A DNA stretch of 21,405 bases from contig CAAFJI010000027.1 of assembly GCA_900763175.1 (NCBI GenBank), positions 1 through 21,405 on the forward strand, given 5' to 3'. The position numbers and the translations under genes were made by a program. A model generated the notes under the pieces. That model had not been told where the DNA came from, ran no database searches, and saw nothing but the letters and a program-made list of their open reading frames with translations. Shown piece after piece: positions 14,645 through 21,376 of the stretch. Each line of letters opens with the position of its first letter. Position 1 is the stretch's first letter. This stretch comes from Lachnospiraceae bacterium. GTDB taxonomy: Bacteria > Bacillota > Clostridia > Lachnospirales > Lachnospiraceae.

Positions 14645-16904
14645 CTTCCTGTTTCCCCTTTCTCTTCATAAAGTATCCTGCCACTATCAGACAGCCGATT
14701 CCCACCAAAACGATTCCCAATGTCCAAGGGCTTCCGGTTTCCGGCATCTGCATTCCCACAAAATTTACTACTTTTAGATGCACTTCCCGTTCTGCTTTCG
14801 TTCCGGTAATGGCAAAATCCCCGGTTGTATCCGTATACTTCTTTCCATTCACATAGTATTCAAAGAGATCTTTTTGCGGATCACTTTTGGTGTAGATTTC
14901 ATACACGATATCCGTGCCGTCCGAATTCACCGGGATCCGGTAACCCTCCGGTGCTTTGGTCTCCTTCAGATAATACTTCGTTTCCACTTCCAGATCTTGA
15001 AACCGCAGGATTCCATCTTTTCCACTGGTCGCTTTCTGCAATTCCTGCTTGCACTCCTCGTCTTTATAGAGGGTAAATTCTGCCCCTTCCAGCACTTTTG
15101 CATGGTCATTCACCTTGTGGACAATCAGCTGATACGGTGCTAATACATCCTCTACGTGAAGCTGTGCCGTTCCATCCTCACGAACCGTAAATTTCATGGT
15201 TCCGGTTTTGTCTGTTGCCGTATTTTCCAGCAGCGTGATCTTGTTGTTTTCATCCACCGAAAACTTCAAAACACCTGGATTTTTGGTATATCCATCCGGT
15301 ACGCTTTTCTCCTGAATGGTATGGGTGCCACGGGTCAGCCCCTTCAACACGGCCTGTCCCTTGTCATCCGTTGTCACTTCCTCCTGGTTTCCTTTGGAAT
15401 CCGTGTGTAGGAATACCACGCCTGAGATTGGCGTATCTTTGCCTCTTAAGACTTTCACGATATCCAGTGTCAGCAAGGTTTCTGGAATTTTGGGTTGATT
15501 GTAAGTATACACAAACTCACTGCCGTCATTGTTACTGGTAATCTTGACTACATAAATTTCCGAGTTCAGCAAATATCCTTCTGGAGCTTTTGTTTCCTGA
15601 ATTGTGATTGTTCCCAATGGTAAAGACGGAACTCCAGACGGTGCTAAGTACAGTTCGCCTCCTGAGACTAAATATTGTGTGTTGTATTCACAAAATCCAT
15701 CTTTATCTGTTCGGAACACCCAAGTGCGCTCCGGCGACTGTCCTGCCTGCCCTGGATCACTATCAGAAATTGTCTGATAATATTTCACTGTAAACTCTGC
15801 ACCTTCCAATGAAGCACTTCCCTGTGGTTTATTCTGGTTGGTTTCTTTGTCGATTTTTCCTAAAAGCACACCAACTGGATCCAACGTTGGAATATCCTTG
15901 ACTTTCATAATAGAAGTCCGTCCGGCTGTGACCGTCACCGGATGTACTTTTTTATCCAGGACAAACCCTTTGGGAGCCTTGATCTCTTTGACAAAATAGG
16001 TACCGGCATCCACTTCCACAGTATTGGAGTTTCCCTGCGCATCGGTGGTCAAATCTGCAATCTTTGTGGTGCAAGCCTGCTCTTTATAAACACCATAGAT
16101 TGCACCCTCCTTACTATAACAACTGTTTCCATCTGTCATCTCCGGGTTAGCCGACTCTTTTTTAAGGTTTAAACTGCCTTTCTGATCTTTTTCAATCCAC
16201 ACAATATCCTGTTTATCGTTATACGCAACATAAGCGGTATACTGATCCATCAGACCACGATCTCGGACAACCTTTACCCACCGTTCTTTCAGTTCCACGG
16301 AAATGTTATACACCCATGCCAGCTGGTTGTAATTCAGTCCTGTGGTATATCCGCCATACAGGTAGCCAATCACAGCATGACAGCATCCGTAAATATCCGG
16401 AATGTGCGCCTGCACAGATGGTGATTCAAAATAGGGCTTGCTGACATCATATGCCGGTCCACCTATGGAGACCAACAGCATTGCCTTAATCAGGTCATTC
16501 TCTAATTTTGAGACCTGAAATACGCCTGATGGAGTGGGACTGTTTGGTTCTGCACAGTATCCCAAATGGGTACCCGTTTCCGTCTGTACACTAAATTCCG
16601 TTGTATTCCAGGAGCCGTAAGCATGGGGTGTCCCCGGCCGGATCGTTGCCTGTGATCCCACTGCCGAAAAAAAGCTGCTCCGATCCTGTGTTTCCCCTTC
16701 TACACGTGCCTCTCCGATTGGTTCCTTTTTTGTATACTTCCCAAGCTCTTCTTCGGGGATCAGTCCTTCCAGCTTTTCTTTGAGTTCCTGGATGTCTCCT
16801 GCCTGTTCGTCTGGATCCACTGTCTCTGCCGCCCATACAGGCATACTTCCTGACAGCAGCAAGACCGCCAGAACTGCAGACAGGATCCGTTTCCATTTTT
16901 TCAT
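14631..16904 (-). CDS. tip adhesin: thioester domain plus CnaB repeats, MPETG-anchored
   Basis: This 757-residue surface protein has a signal peptide (ILSAVLAVLLLSGSMPVWA). Residues about 85-235 resemble a thioester domain. A Cys in GYCAEP (C117) and a Gln in YNQLAWVY (Q194) match the Cys and Gln pattern that forms the internal thioester used for covalent attachment to host or partner surfaces. Four CnaB/SpaA domains follow (about 243-327, 345-456, 478-552 and 590-660) with E-box phrases such as YFVKEIKAPKGF and YYLKETKAPEGY. The C-terminus is MPETG (720-724), a membrane helix and a basic tail. I chose the ATG at 16904, with AAGGAGGG about 8 bp upstream. It is probably the pilus tip. The thioester is inferred from motif and layout. 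Confidence 0.9.
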   Translation of the reverse strand: MKKWKRILSAVLAVLLLSGSMPVWAAETVDPDEQAGDIQELKEKLEGLIPEEELGKYTKKEPIGEARVEGETQDRSSFFSAVGSQATIRPGTPHAYGSWNTTEFSVQTETGTHLGYCAEPNSPTPSGVFQVSKLENDLIKAMLLVSIGGPAYDVSKPYFESPSVQAHIPDIYGCCHAVIGYLYGGYTTGLNYNQLAWVYNISVELKERWVKVVRDRGLMDQYTAYVAYNDKQDIVWIEKDQKGSLNLKKESANPEMTDGNSCYSKEGAIYGVYKEQACTTKIADLTTDAQGNSNTVEVDAGTYFVKEIKAPKGFVLDKKVHPVTVTAGRTSIMKVKDIPTLDPVGVLLGKIDKETNQNKPQGSASLEGAEFTVKYYQTISDSDPGQAGQSPERTWVFRTDKDGFCEYNTQYLVSGGELYLAPSGVPSLPLGTITIQETKAPEGYLLNSEIYVVKITSNNDGSEFVYTYNQPKIPETLLTLDIVKVLRGKDTPISGVVFLHTDSKGNQEEVTTDDKGQAVLKGLTRGTHTIQEKSVPDGYTKNPGVLKFSVDENNKITLLENTATDKTGTMKFTVREDGTAQLHVEDVLAPYQLIVHKVNDHAKVLEGAEFTLYKDEECKQELQKATSGKDGILRFQDLEVETKYYLKETKAPEGYRIPVNSDGTDIVYEIYTKSDPQKDLFEYYVNGKKYTDTTGDFAITGTKAEREVHLKVVNFVGMQMPETGSPWTLGIVLVGIGCLIVAGYFMKRKGKQEDEEK

Positions 16905-16952
16905 GCAAGTTTCCCTCCTTTTTTCTTTTTGTTCTTCCTGCAATAGTTCCTG

Positions 16953-16997
16953 TTAGGAAGAATCCGCAATCCGGATTCGGTTCCGATATCGTCTCAT
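16953..16997 (-). CDS. possible 14-codon Arg-rich leader peptide
   Basis: An ATG at 16997 with GGGAGGG 5 bp upstream opens a 14-codon frame, MRRYRNRIRIADSS, that stops 48 bp before the adhesin start. Five of the first nine residues are Arg. It lies between the terminator at 17026-17058 and the adhesin gene, where a regulatory leader could sit. It may also be chance. Only the good ribosome site supports it. Confidence 0.3.
   Translation of the reverse strand: MRRYRNRIRIADSS
16960..16978. repeat. small inverted repeat in the adhesin leader
   Basis: GAATCCG and CGGATTC form a 7-bp stem with a 5-base loop. On the minus strand it overlaps the end of the possible leader peptide and precedes the adhesin ribosome site by about 40 bp. 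No T-run follows, so it is not a terminator. Confidence 0.5.
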
Positions 16998-17025
16998 TTT
17001 TGCTCCCTCCCTTCAAAATGGGTGC

Positions 17026-17058
17026 AAAAAAAGAACACTCTTTCGAATGTTCTTTTTT
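17026..17058. terminator. bidirectional intrinsic terminator
   Basis: AAAAAAAGAACA (17026-17037) and TGTTCTTTTTT (17048-17058) are complementary across a 10-base loop, with A and T runs on both sides, so it can terminate on either strand. It lies 17 bp after the 60-residue gene and before the pilus operon. The stem has few GC pairs, so read-through is likely to be partial. Confidence 0.7.
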
Positions 17059-17074
17059 ATTTCCTGTCTTCTGT

Positions 17075-17257
17075 TTATTGTTCTGTTCCAAACTCCGCTT
17101 TCATATAAGCATCCTGTTCCTCTTCTGTCATAGCCTCCCACATGTCATTCCAGGCATTCTCCGCTTCCAACTGCTCTAAGGGAAACGGCAGTTCTTCATT
17201 GGGATCAATCAGATTCCCCTGATACCAGAATGGCTGCATTCGCTCTTTCTCTGCCAT
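17075..17257 (-). CDS. small acidic protein of unknown function
   Basis: This 60-residue acidic protein contains MQPFWYQGNLIDPNEELPFPLEQLEAENAWNDMW with many Trp, Asp and Glu residues and no membrane segment. The start has a strong GGGAGGAG site 5 bp upstream. It lies 15 bp after the cysteine-cluster membrane protein and before a terminator, so the two genes probably form one unit. I recognise no family. The strong ribosome site and tight spacing support a real gene. Confidence 0.7.
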   Translation of the reverse strand: MAEKERMQPFWYQGNLIDPNEELPFPLEQLEAENAWNDMWEAMTEEEQDAYMKAEFGTEQ

Positions 17258-17272
17258 ATGTACTCCTCCCTG

Positions 17273-18181
17273 CTATTTCTTTGCTCCACATCCAGTACAG
17301 AAGAATCCATCACTGACAGTCTCTGTCCAGGCTGGAGTATCGACTACATAGCGTGTTCCATACTCTGCCGGATGTTCCACCGTTCTCGTCACTGTTTTGT
17401 AATACTCTGTATGGCGTCCTCCACCTTCTCCTGCTAAGGCGTGCTGTTTCATGTGGCCGGATGGATCCGCTGTACAGTCCGCTCCGCAGACGTTGCAGCA
17501 CTCCCATGGATCATAGACATCTTCTGTTACCGTTTCTGTCCAGGCTTCTTTTACCACATACTGCTCGTTATGTCCCACTTCCGGATGATTGACTGTATGG
17601 GTCTTCTCCTGCCAGGTGTGGGTATGCTGTGGTTTTTCTGGTTTCGACTCTGGCTGGCTCGGCTTCTGTTCCGGCTTACTCGGTTTTTGTTCTGGCTTAG
17701 ATTCCGGCTGACTCGGCTTCTGCTCCGGTTTCGTCTGTGGTTTGTTGGGCTTCTGTTCTGGTTTGGATTCCGGTTGACTCGGTTTCTGCTCCGGTTTGGA
17801 AGAAGATTCTGTTTTTCCTGTTTCTTTCTCTGCTTTTACCGATTCTTTCTTATCCGACTTTTCTGCCGATTTCTTATTGTCAGAATTTTCTGACTTTTTT
17901 GCTATGGTTTCCTCTTTTTCCCCTGTCTTTTCAGACTTGGTTTCTTCCTTTTTTCCAGTATCCTGTTTCGGATCCGTTTTCTTCGCAGAAGCTGTATCTT
18001 TCGAATTCGTTTTTGCAATCTTCTGATTGGAGGACTTTGCCTCCTGTTTTGTCTCTACCTTTGTCTGCACAGTGGTATCCTGATTCGCTGCTACATATCC
18101 GCCGATCCCCAATGCTGCGATCAAACAGATTCCCCCACCAATCTGGATCTGTCGTTTGTATTTTTTCCACATTTCTTTCAT
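17273..18181 (-). CDS. membrane-anchored Lys/Pro-rich stalk protein with paired cysteine clusters
   Basis: This 302-residue protein has a basic N-terminus and a single membrane segment (IQIGGGICLIAALGIGGYVAA). A long Lys/Glu/Ser-rich stalk follows (residues 34-128), then a Pro-rich repeat region (129-184, unit KPEQKPSQPES). The C-terminal part is duplicated: HP.....YVV...WTETV occurs at about 199-218 and 270-289, each followed by cysteines (C228, C229, C232, C236 and C295, C298). CxxC pairs like these may bind zinc. The stalk would push this module through the wall. It is the first gene after promoter P2. Its function is unknown, but a donor-surface protein is plausible. Confidence 0.8.
   Translation of the reverse strand: MKEMWKKYKRQIQIGGGICLIAALGIGGYVAANQDTTVQTKVETKQEAKSSNQKIAKTNSKDTASAKKTDPKQDTGKKEETKSEKTGEKEETIAKKSENSDNKKSAEKSDKKESVKAEKETGKTESSSKPEQKPSQPESKPEQKPNKPQTKPEQKPSQPESKPEQKPSKPEQKPSQPESKPEKPQHTHTWQEKTHTVNHPEVGHNEQYVVKEAWTETVTEDVYDPWECCNVCGADCTADPSGHMKQHALAGEGGGRHTEYYKTVTRTVEHPAEYGTRYVVDTPAWTETVSDGFFCTGCGAKK
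17630..17797 (-). repeat. Pro-rich coding repeat region (KPEQKPSQPES units)
   Basis: This in-frame repeat encodes residues 129-184 of the membrane-anchored stalk protein. The units KPEQKPSQPES and KPEQKPxKPxx recur about five times. The underlying DNA repeats (around TTCTGTTCCGG and GACTCGG) make slippage and length variation between strains likely. Confidence 0.85.
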
Positions 18182-18212
18182 TCCTCTTCGCTCCTTTTCT
18201 ATACTTTTCTAA

Positions 18213-18282
18213 TTTTAGTATACCACCTTTGCAAGGTGCATTCCAGGTTACTTTACGTTACTTTAGGTTACCCTGCGTCCGC
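18213..18282 (-). promoter_or_regulatory. promoter P2 with three phased GTTAC repeats and a spacer palindrome
   Basis: On the minus strand a TATACT -10 box (18217-18222) lies 23 bp downstream of three GTAAC repeats at exact 10-bp spacing (18247-18271). The -35 position (TGGAAT) is weak. The spacer holds CACCTT-GCA-AAGGTG, a 6-bp-arm palindrome (18224-18238) that could be an operator. The whole 70 bp matches P3 (19426-19495) with three mismatches. It drives the stalk-protein gene and probably the genes beyond. Confidence 0.75.
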
Positions 18283-18283
18283 C

Positions 18284-19198
18284 TTAAAGCCGAATTCGTT
18301 TCTTTGGAATCGCTCTTTCTGTTTTCTTCTGTTCCATCTGTAATTCCATTGCTTTATCAAGAATCTTTATTTTTCTTTCCCGGATCATAAACAGATAAAA
18401 CTCTTTCTTGATCTGAGAGATCGGAGCTTCTATAATAATTTTTCCAATTTTTTCTTTATCATAATGTTGTTGCACATATTCCAACGCTTCCATACAATTC
18501 TTATCTTTCGTTGTGCTTAAAAAAGACAAGTAATTGATTTTTTTATCCTGTTCTTTTAATGCAGAGTTCGGGAAAACATATAATCGACTCTCGACTTCTT
18601 TTGAATCCTTCATAATTGCTTCCATCTGCTCATCTGTTAACTGTGGATACAAGCAAGAACCATTGTCGTAAACTGGAGCAATTCTGACTTCCATTGTGTT
18701 CTCATTTACAATAACACCCCAGTTCCCATTATGTCTGTCAAAGTTCCCCAATAATGCATCTACAGCAAACATTTTCCAGAAGTGTTTTCTCAATACGATT
18801 GGATCATAAATTTGCTGCATATCAATAGCTGCTAATACAGATTCCAACTCCGTTCCATATCCCCCATGCACACTGTCAATACACTGATTTTTCACCATTC
18901 CAAAATTAAGGATTCTTTCTCCTGTTGCACAAAAATCTTTGCAAGCAACGACTTCTTTACCTTCATAAATTCCAAGACAAGTCTCTTGCGTTTCTATTCC
19001 CAAACTTTGATAAATAGAACTTGCAAGATACTCATTGAGGCAGCCATTAGAATAATGCATCTGTGGGTTATGTTTGGCATAAGATGGAAATTTGATCATG
19101 TAGCGTTCTCCCTGATACAGTACACAGATCTTCGATCCATTCGCTCCATCGTATGCACGAAATGGATCAATCTGACATCCTGTAAAATCAATCATCAT
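18284..19198 (-). CDS. HipA/CtkA-like Ser/Thr kinase-fold protein
   Basis: This 304-residue protein has the conserved core of the HipA C-terminal kinase fold. It has a likely ATP-binding Lys in MIKFP (K36), the catalytic loop ALLGNFDRHNGNWG (Asp154, with His156 and Asn157/159) and the metal-binding DNG (Asp178). It lacks a separate HipA N-terminal domain, like the single-domain CtkA-type kinases. HipA-type toxins phosphorylate translation factors such as glutamyl-tRNA synthetase, but the target here is unknown. I chose the ATG at 19198, which overlaps the stop of the preceding gene in an ATGA junction, with AAGGAGGG upstream. The gene ends 2 bp before the P2 block. There is no HipB-like HTH antitoxin next to it. 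Confidence 0.82.
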   Translation of the reverse strand: MMIDFTGCQIDPFRAYDGANGSKICVLYQGERYMIKFPSYAKHNPQMHYSNGCLNEYLASSIYQSLGIETQETCLGIYEGKEVVACKDFCATGERILNFGMVKNQCIDSVHGGYGTELESVLAAIDMQQIYDPIVLRKHFWKMFAVDALLGNFDRHNGNWGVIVNENTMEVRIAPVYDNGSCLYPQLTDEQMEAIMKDSKEVESRLYVFPNSALKEQDKKINYLSFLSTTKDKNCMEALEYVQQHYDKEKIGKIIIEAPISQIKKEFYLFMIRERKIKILDKAMELQMEQKKTERAIPKKRIRL

Positions 19199-19404
19199 AC
19201 TCCCTCCTTTTTCATGTCCAAATATTTTTCCCGCAAATACCAGGCATGGTCTTCTGTAATATCTCCATCTATAAATGCACAATTGATGGAACCATACAAT
19301 TCTCCCCACAAACAGTCATACGGCCATTTTCCTTCTTTCATGGCATCCAGATCATGCTGCAGATATCCCGGAAGATTGATTTCATAATATTCCTTTGTCT
19401 CCAT
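19195..19404 (-). CDS. 69-residue partner of the HipA-like kinase (unknown)
   Basis: The protein begins METKEYYEINLPGYLQHDLDAMKEG and is rich in acidic and aromatic residues, with no HTH pattern visible. Its stop overlaps the kinase start by 4 bp (ATGA), so the two are translationally coupled like a toxin and antitoxin pair. I chose the ATG at 19404 because AAAAGGAG is 7 bp upstream. The in-frame TTG at 19425 falls between the P3 -10 box and that ribosome site and would be almost leaderless. An antitoxin role is inference from position only. Confidence 0.75.
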   Translation of the reverse strand: METKEYYEINLPGYLQHDLDAMKEGKWPYDCLWGELYGSINCAFIDGDITEDHAWYLREKYLDMKKEGV

Positions 19405-19425
19405 TGAGATCTCCTTTTCTGACAA

Positions 19426-19495
19426 TTTTAGTATAACACCTTTGCAAGGTGCATTCTAGGTTACTTTACGTTACTTTAGGTTACCCTGCGCCCGC
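19426..19495 (-). promoter_or_regulatory. promoter P3, a near-identical copy of P2
   Basis: The -10 box TATACT (19430-19435) is again 23 bp from three GTAAC repeats at 10-bp spacing (19460-19484). The -35 position is TAGAAT and the spacer palindrome is at 19437-19451. Only three of 70 bases differ from P2. It drives the 69-residue gene and the HipA-like kinase. The two copies form a direct repeat around that gene pair. Confidence 0.75.
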
Positions 19496-19500
19496 AAATT

Positions 19501-20232
19501 TTACTTCCAGAATCGTTTTTCCTGAACCGCTTTCCGGAACATCTCTGCAGATATTTCCGGTTGTTCTATCTGTTTCTTTACAAATCCATCAATGGATGTA
19601 TCATAAACAAAGCGTTTTACTTCTCTCATATTCCCTGTTTCATAATATCCAATCAGCTTTGTAAAAAATTTCTTCTGACACTCTACCGGAATACGGAGAA
19701 CACCCGCACCGCCTTGAATCATGATCTGATTGGCTGCAAGCTGCGCCGTCCGCTTATTTCCATCAAAAAACATCTGGGAACGCATGATATAAAGCATGAT
19801 CGTAATCGCTCTTTCAGTCACGGACAGATCTGCATTCATAATCGCCTGAATCTCCGATTCTATTTTTTCATAAATTGGAATCTCTGGCTTCCAGGATGTT
19901 CCACCAATACTGACATCTGAATTTCTCAATTTTCCGGCATGTATCACGATCCCTTCTCCGACTTTCTGATTCAGTTTTTGTATATATTGAAAATCAAATG
20001 GTGCATTCACAGTAGCAAACATCATCTTCCATCCATGCTTTAGGTTATTGATTTTTATAAGTTCTTCTACACTCAATCCTGCAACACTGCGTCCCTCATA
20101 GATTTCCTGCACTTCTGGAAATGTGACTGCAATGCCTTCCAGTTTCGACTGAGAATAAATACTATCTACAATGTTCCTTTTCGCATAAAACAGGTTGTCC
20201 TGCTGTTCCATGAAAAATTTATCCTGCATCAT
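19501..20232 (-). CDS. Fic-family protein with His-to-Gln substitution in the motif
   Basis: This 243-residue Fic-fold protein carries QMFFDGNKRT (153-162) where the family has HPFxDGNKRT or HxFxxxNKR. The catalytic His is Gln and the Pro is Met, while the phosphate-binding DGNKR is intact. GKLRNSDVSIGG (100-111) matches the flap that positions the target. Near the N-terminus SQSKLEG (27-33) resembles the SxxxEG inhibitory helix of self-restrained Fic proteins, but with altered spacing. Fic enzymes usually transfer AMP or related groups to proteins, and without the His normal AMPylation is doubtful. I chose the ATG at 20232 after GGGGAAGG, because the longer frame overlaps the preceding gene. 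It ends just before the P3 block. Confidence 0.85.
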   Translation of the reverse strand: MMQDKFFMEQQDNLFYAKRNIVDSIYSQSKLEGIAVTFPEVQEIYEGRSVAGLSVEELIKINNLKHGWKMMFATVNAPFDFQYIQKLNQKVGEGIVIHAGKLRNSDVSIGGTSWKPEIPIYEKIESEIQAIMNADLSVTERAITIMLYIMRSQMFFDGNKRTAQLAANQIMIQGGAGVLRIPVECQKKFFTKLIGYYETGNMREVKRFVYDTSIDGFVKKQIEQPEISAEMFRKAVQEKRFWK

Positions 20233-20242
20233 TTCCTTCCCC

Positions 20243-20431
20243 TCAGCTGGCATAGATCTGAAGAATTTCCTGTTGTTCCTTTTCTGGAAGTTCTGCGATC
20301 GATATTGCTGCATTTCCTTCCACCATTGTGCCTGTAGGTGCGTCTGCTTCCTCACATTGTATAAAAAACAAATGCCCATCTTTTTTCAGAATTGCCTTTT
20401 CTTGATAATAGCCAGATACGTAGTATGACAT
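20243..20431 (-). CDS. small protein preceding the Fic-like gene (possible antitoxin)
   Basis: This 62-residue protein starts MSYYVSGYYQEKAILKKDGHLFFIQCEEADAPTG. It has a strand-rich first half and a helical end (IAELPEKEQQEILQIYAS). The start has AAGGAG about 8 bp upstream. It ends 10 bp before the Fic-like start, so the pair is probably cotranscribed. Small genes directly before Fic or Doc genes are often antitoxins. I do not recognise this one as a known Fic antitoxin, so the role is inferred from position. Confidence 0.65.
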   Translation of the reverse strand: MSYYVSGYYQEKAILKKDGHLFFIQCEEADAPTGTMVEGNAAISIAELPEKEQQEILQIYAS

Positions 20432-20467
20432 AAAACCGTCTCCTTACAATAATTCTACAGTAGCTTT

Positions 20468-20860
20468 TTAGTTCCCCATACCTTCTCCTAAAATTATTAT
20501 TCCAATGACACAAATAACCAGCGATGTAAAAACCGGATTTGAGTATACGATCATCAGTTCAATTAAGAGAAGCATATTTAACACAATCAAAATGATCCAT
20601 ACTTTTTCTAACTCATTGCGACTTCTATAATTCTTCCTAGATACCACAACCAATACGATTGCTAAGATTGCCCCTACAATGAAGTATCCCCAAAACCGTT
20701 CTTCTGCTACTACATTCCACGCTTGAAGAAAAACATTTTCATACTGTTCCCGTATTTTATTTAGAGCCTCGTTATAATGCTTTAAAAAGAAAGTATATAT
20801 GATTACTGTAATTTCCAATACTATATTTAAGGCTATTTTGACTTTTGCAATTGCCGTCAT
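20468..20860 (-). CDS. four-segment membrane protein, unknown function
   Basis: This 130-residue protein has about four membrane segments: IALNIVLEITVIIYTFF, FWGYFIVGAILAIVLVVV, VWIILIVLNMLLLIELMIVY and VFTSLVICVIGIIILG. A basic loop follows the second (SRKNYRSRNELEK). It begins 3 bp after the preceding gene and ends 36 bp before the gene upstream of the Fic-like gene. Base composition is noticeably more AT-rich than the pilus and channel genes. No family is recognised. Confidence 0.65.
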   Translation of the reverse strand: MTAIAKVKIALNIVLEITVIIYTFFLKHYNEALNKIREQYENVFLQAWNVVAEERFWGYFIVGAILAIVLVVVSRKNYRSRNELEKVWIILIVLNMLLLIELMIVYSNPVFTSLVICVIGIIILGEGMGN

Positions 20861-20863
20861 CTG

Positions 20864-21376
20864 TTACCATACCTTTCCAAGTATAAATGCTATAATTGTC
20901 CATAGAAATGTCAGTTTTACCACATCAATCGTTTGTCCTGCTGATTCTGTCTTCATCCATCGATATAACACCCCTAGAATTTCAAAACACATCCATACAA
21001 AGTAAATAGAAGAAACCCATACAACCACAATATATATATGAAAAAGTTCCCCCCTGACAATTACAGATATCAAACTACAGAAGTCAATAAATAGAAAACA
21101 CAAGAGTATAAGACACCTTTTCCCTGCTTTCTTTCCTCCCTCCATAAAAAATGGAGCTGATAAGATTGCAAATACACTGATAAAAGAAATCATTATCTCT
21201 AAAGATGAAATACGTATCTCCGGTATGTTTCCTAATGCGATACTTCGTTGTAACTGTTCGGAAAGCGGAAGTAATTTTATTCTGCTTAATTCGAGCAAAT
21301 AGCACGAAAAAATACCACCAATACCTACCGTAAACAGCATTTTATATACGTTCTGTTTCATACGATTTTGTTCCAT
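20864..21376 (-). CDS. four-segment membrane protein, unknown function
   Basis: This 170-residue protein has about four to five hydrophobic segments, including MLFTVGIGGIFSCYLLEL, LEIMISFISVFAILSAPFFM, LILLCFLFIDFCSLISVIV and IVVVWVSSIYFVWMCFEIL. The start at 21376 has AAAAGGAG 7 bp upstream within the window. It is followed 3 bp later by a second membrane-protein gene of similar character, so the two likely work as a pair. I recognise no family. AT-rich composition, as in its neighbour, may mark a recently acquired cargo block. Confidence 0.65.
   Translation of the reverse strand: MEQNRMKQNVYKMLFTVGIGGIFSCYLLELSRIKLLPLSEQLQRSIALGNIPEIRISSLEIMISFISVFAILSAPFFMEGGKKAGKRCLILLCFLFIDFCSLISVIVRGELFHIYIVVVWVSSIYFVWMCFEILGVLYRWMKTESAGQTIDVVKLTFLWTIIAFILGKVW

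Noticed and set aside
16591..17091. 166-residue minus-strand open frame across the pilus leader
   Set aside because: It passes through a terminator and overlaps the adhesin signal peptide in another frame. Its composition is random and basic.
19405..19425. TTG start for the 69-residue partner
   Set aside because: It would begin about 5 bp after the P3 -10 box, before any transcript could carry a ribosome site. The ATG at 19404 has AAAAGGAG.
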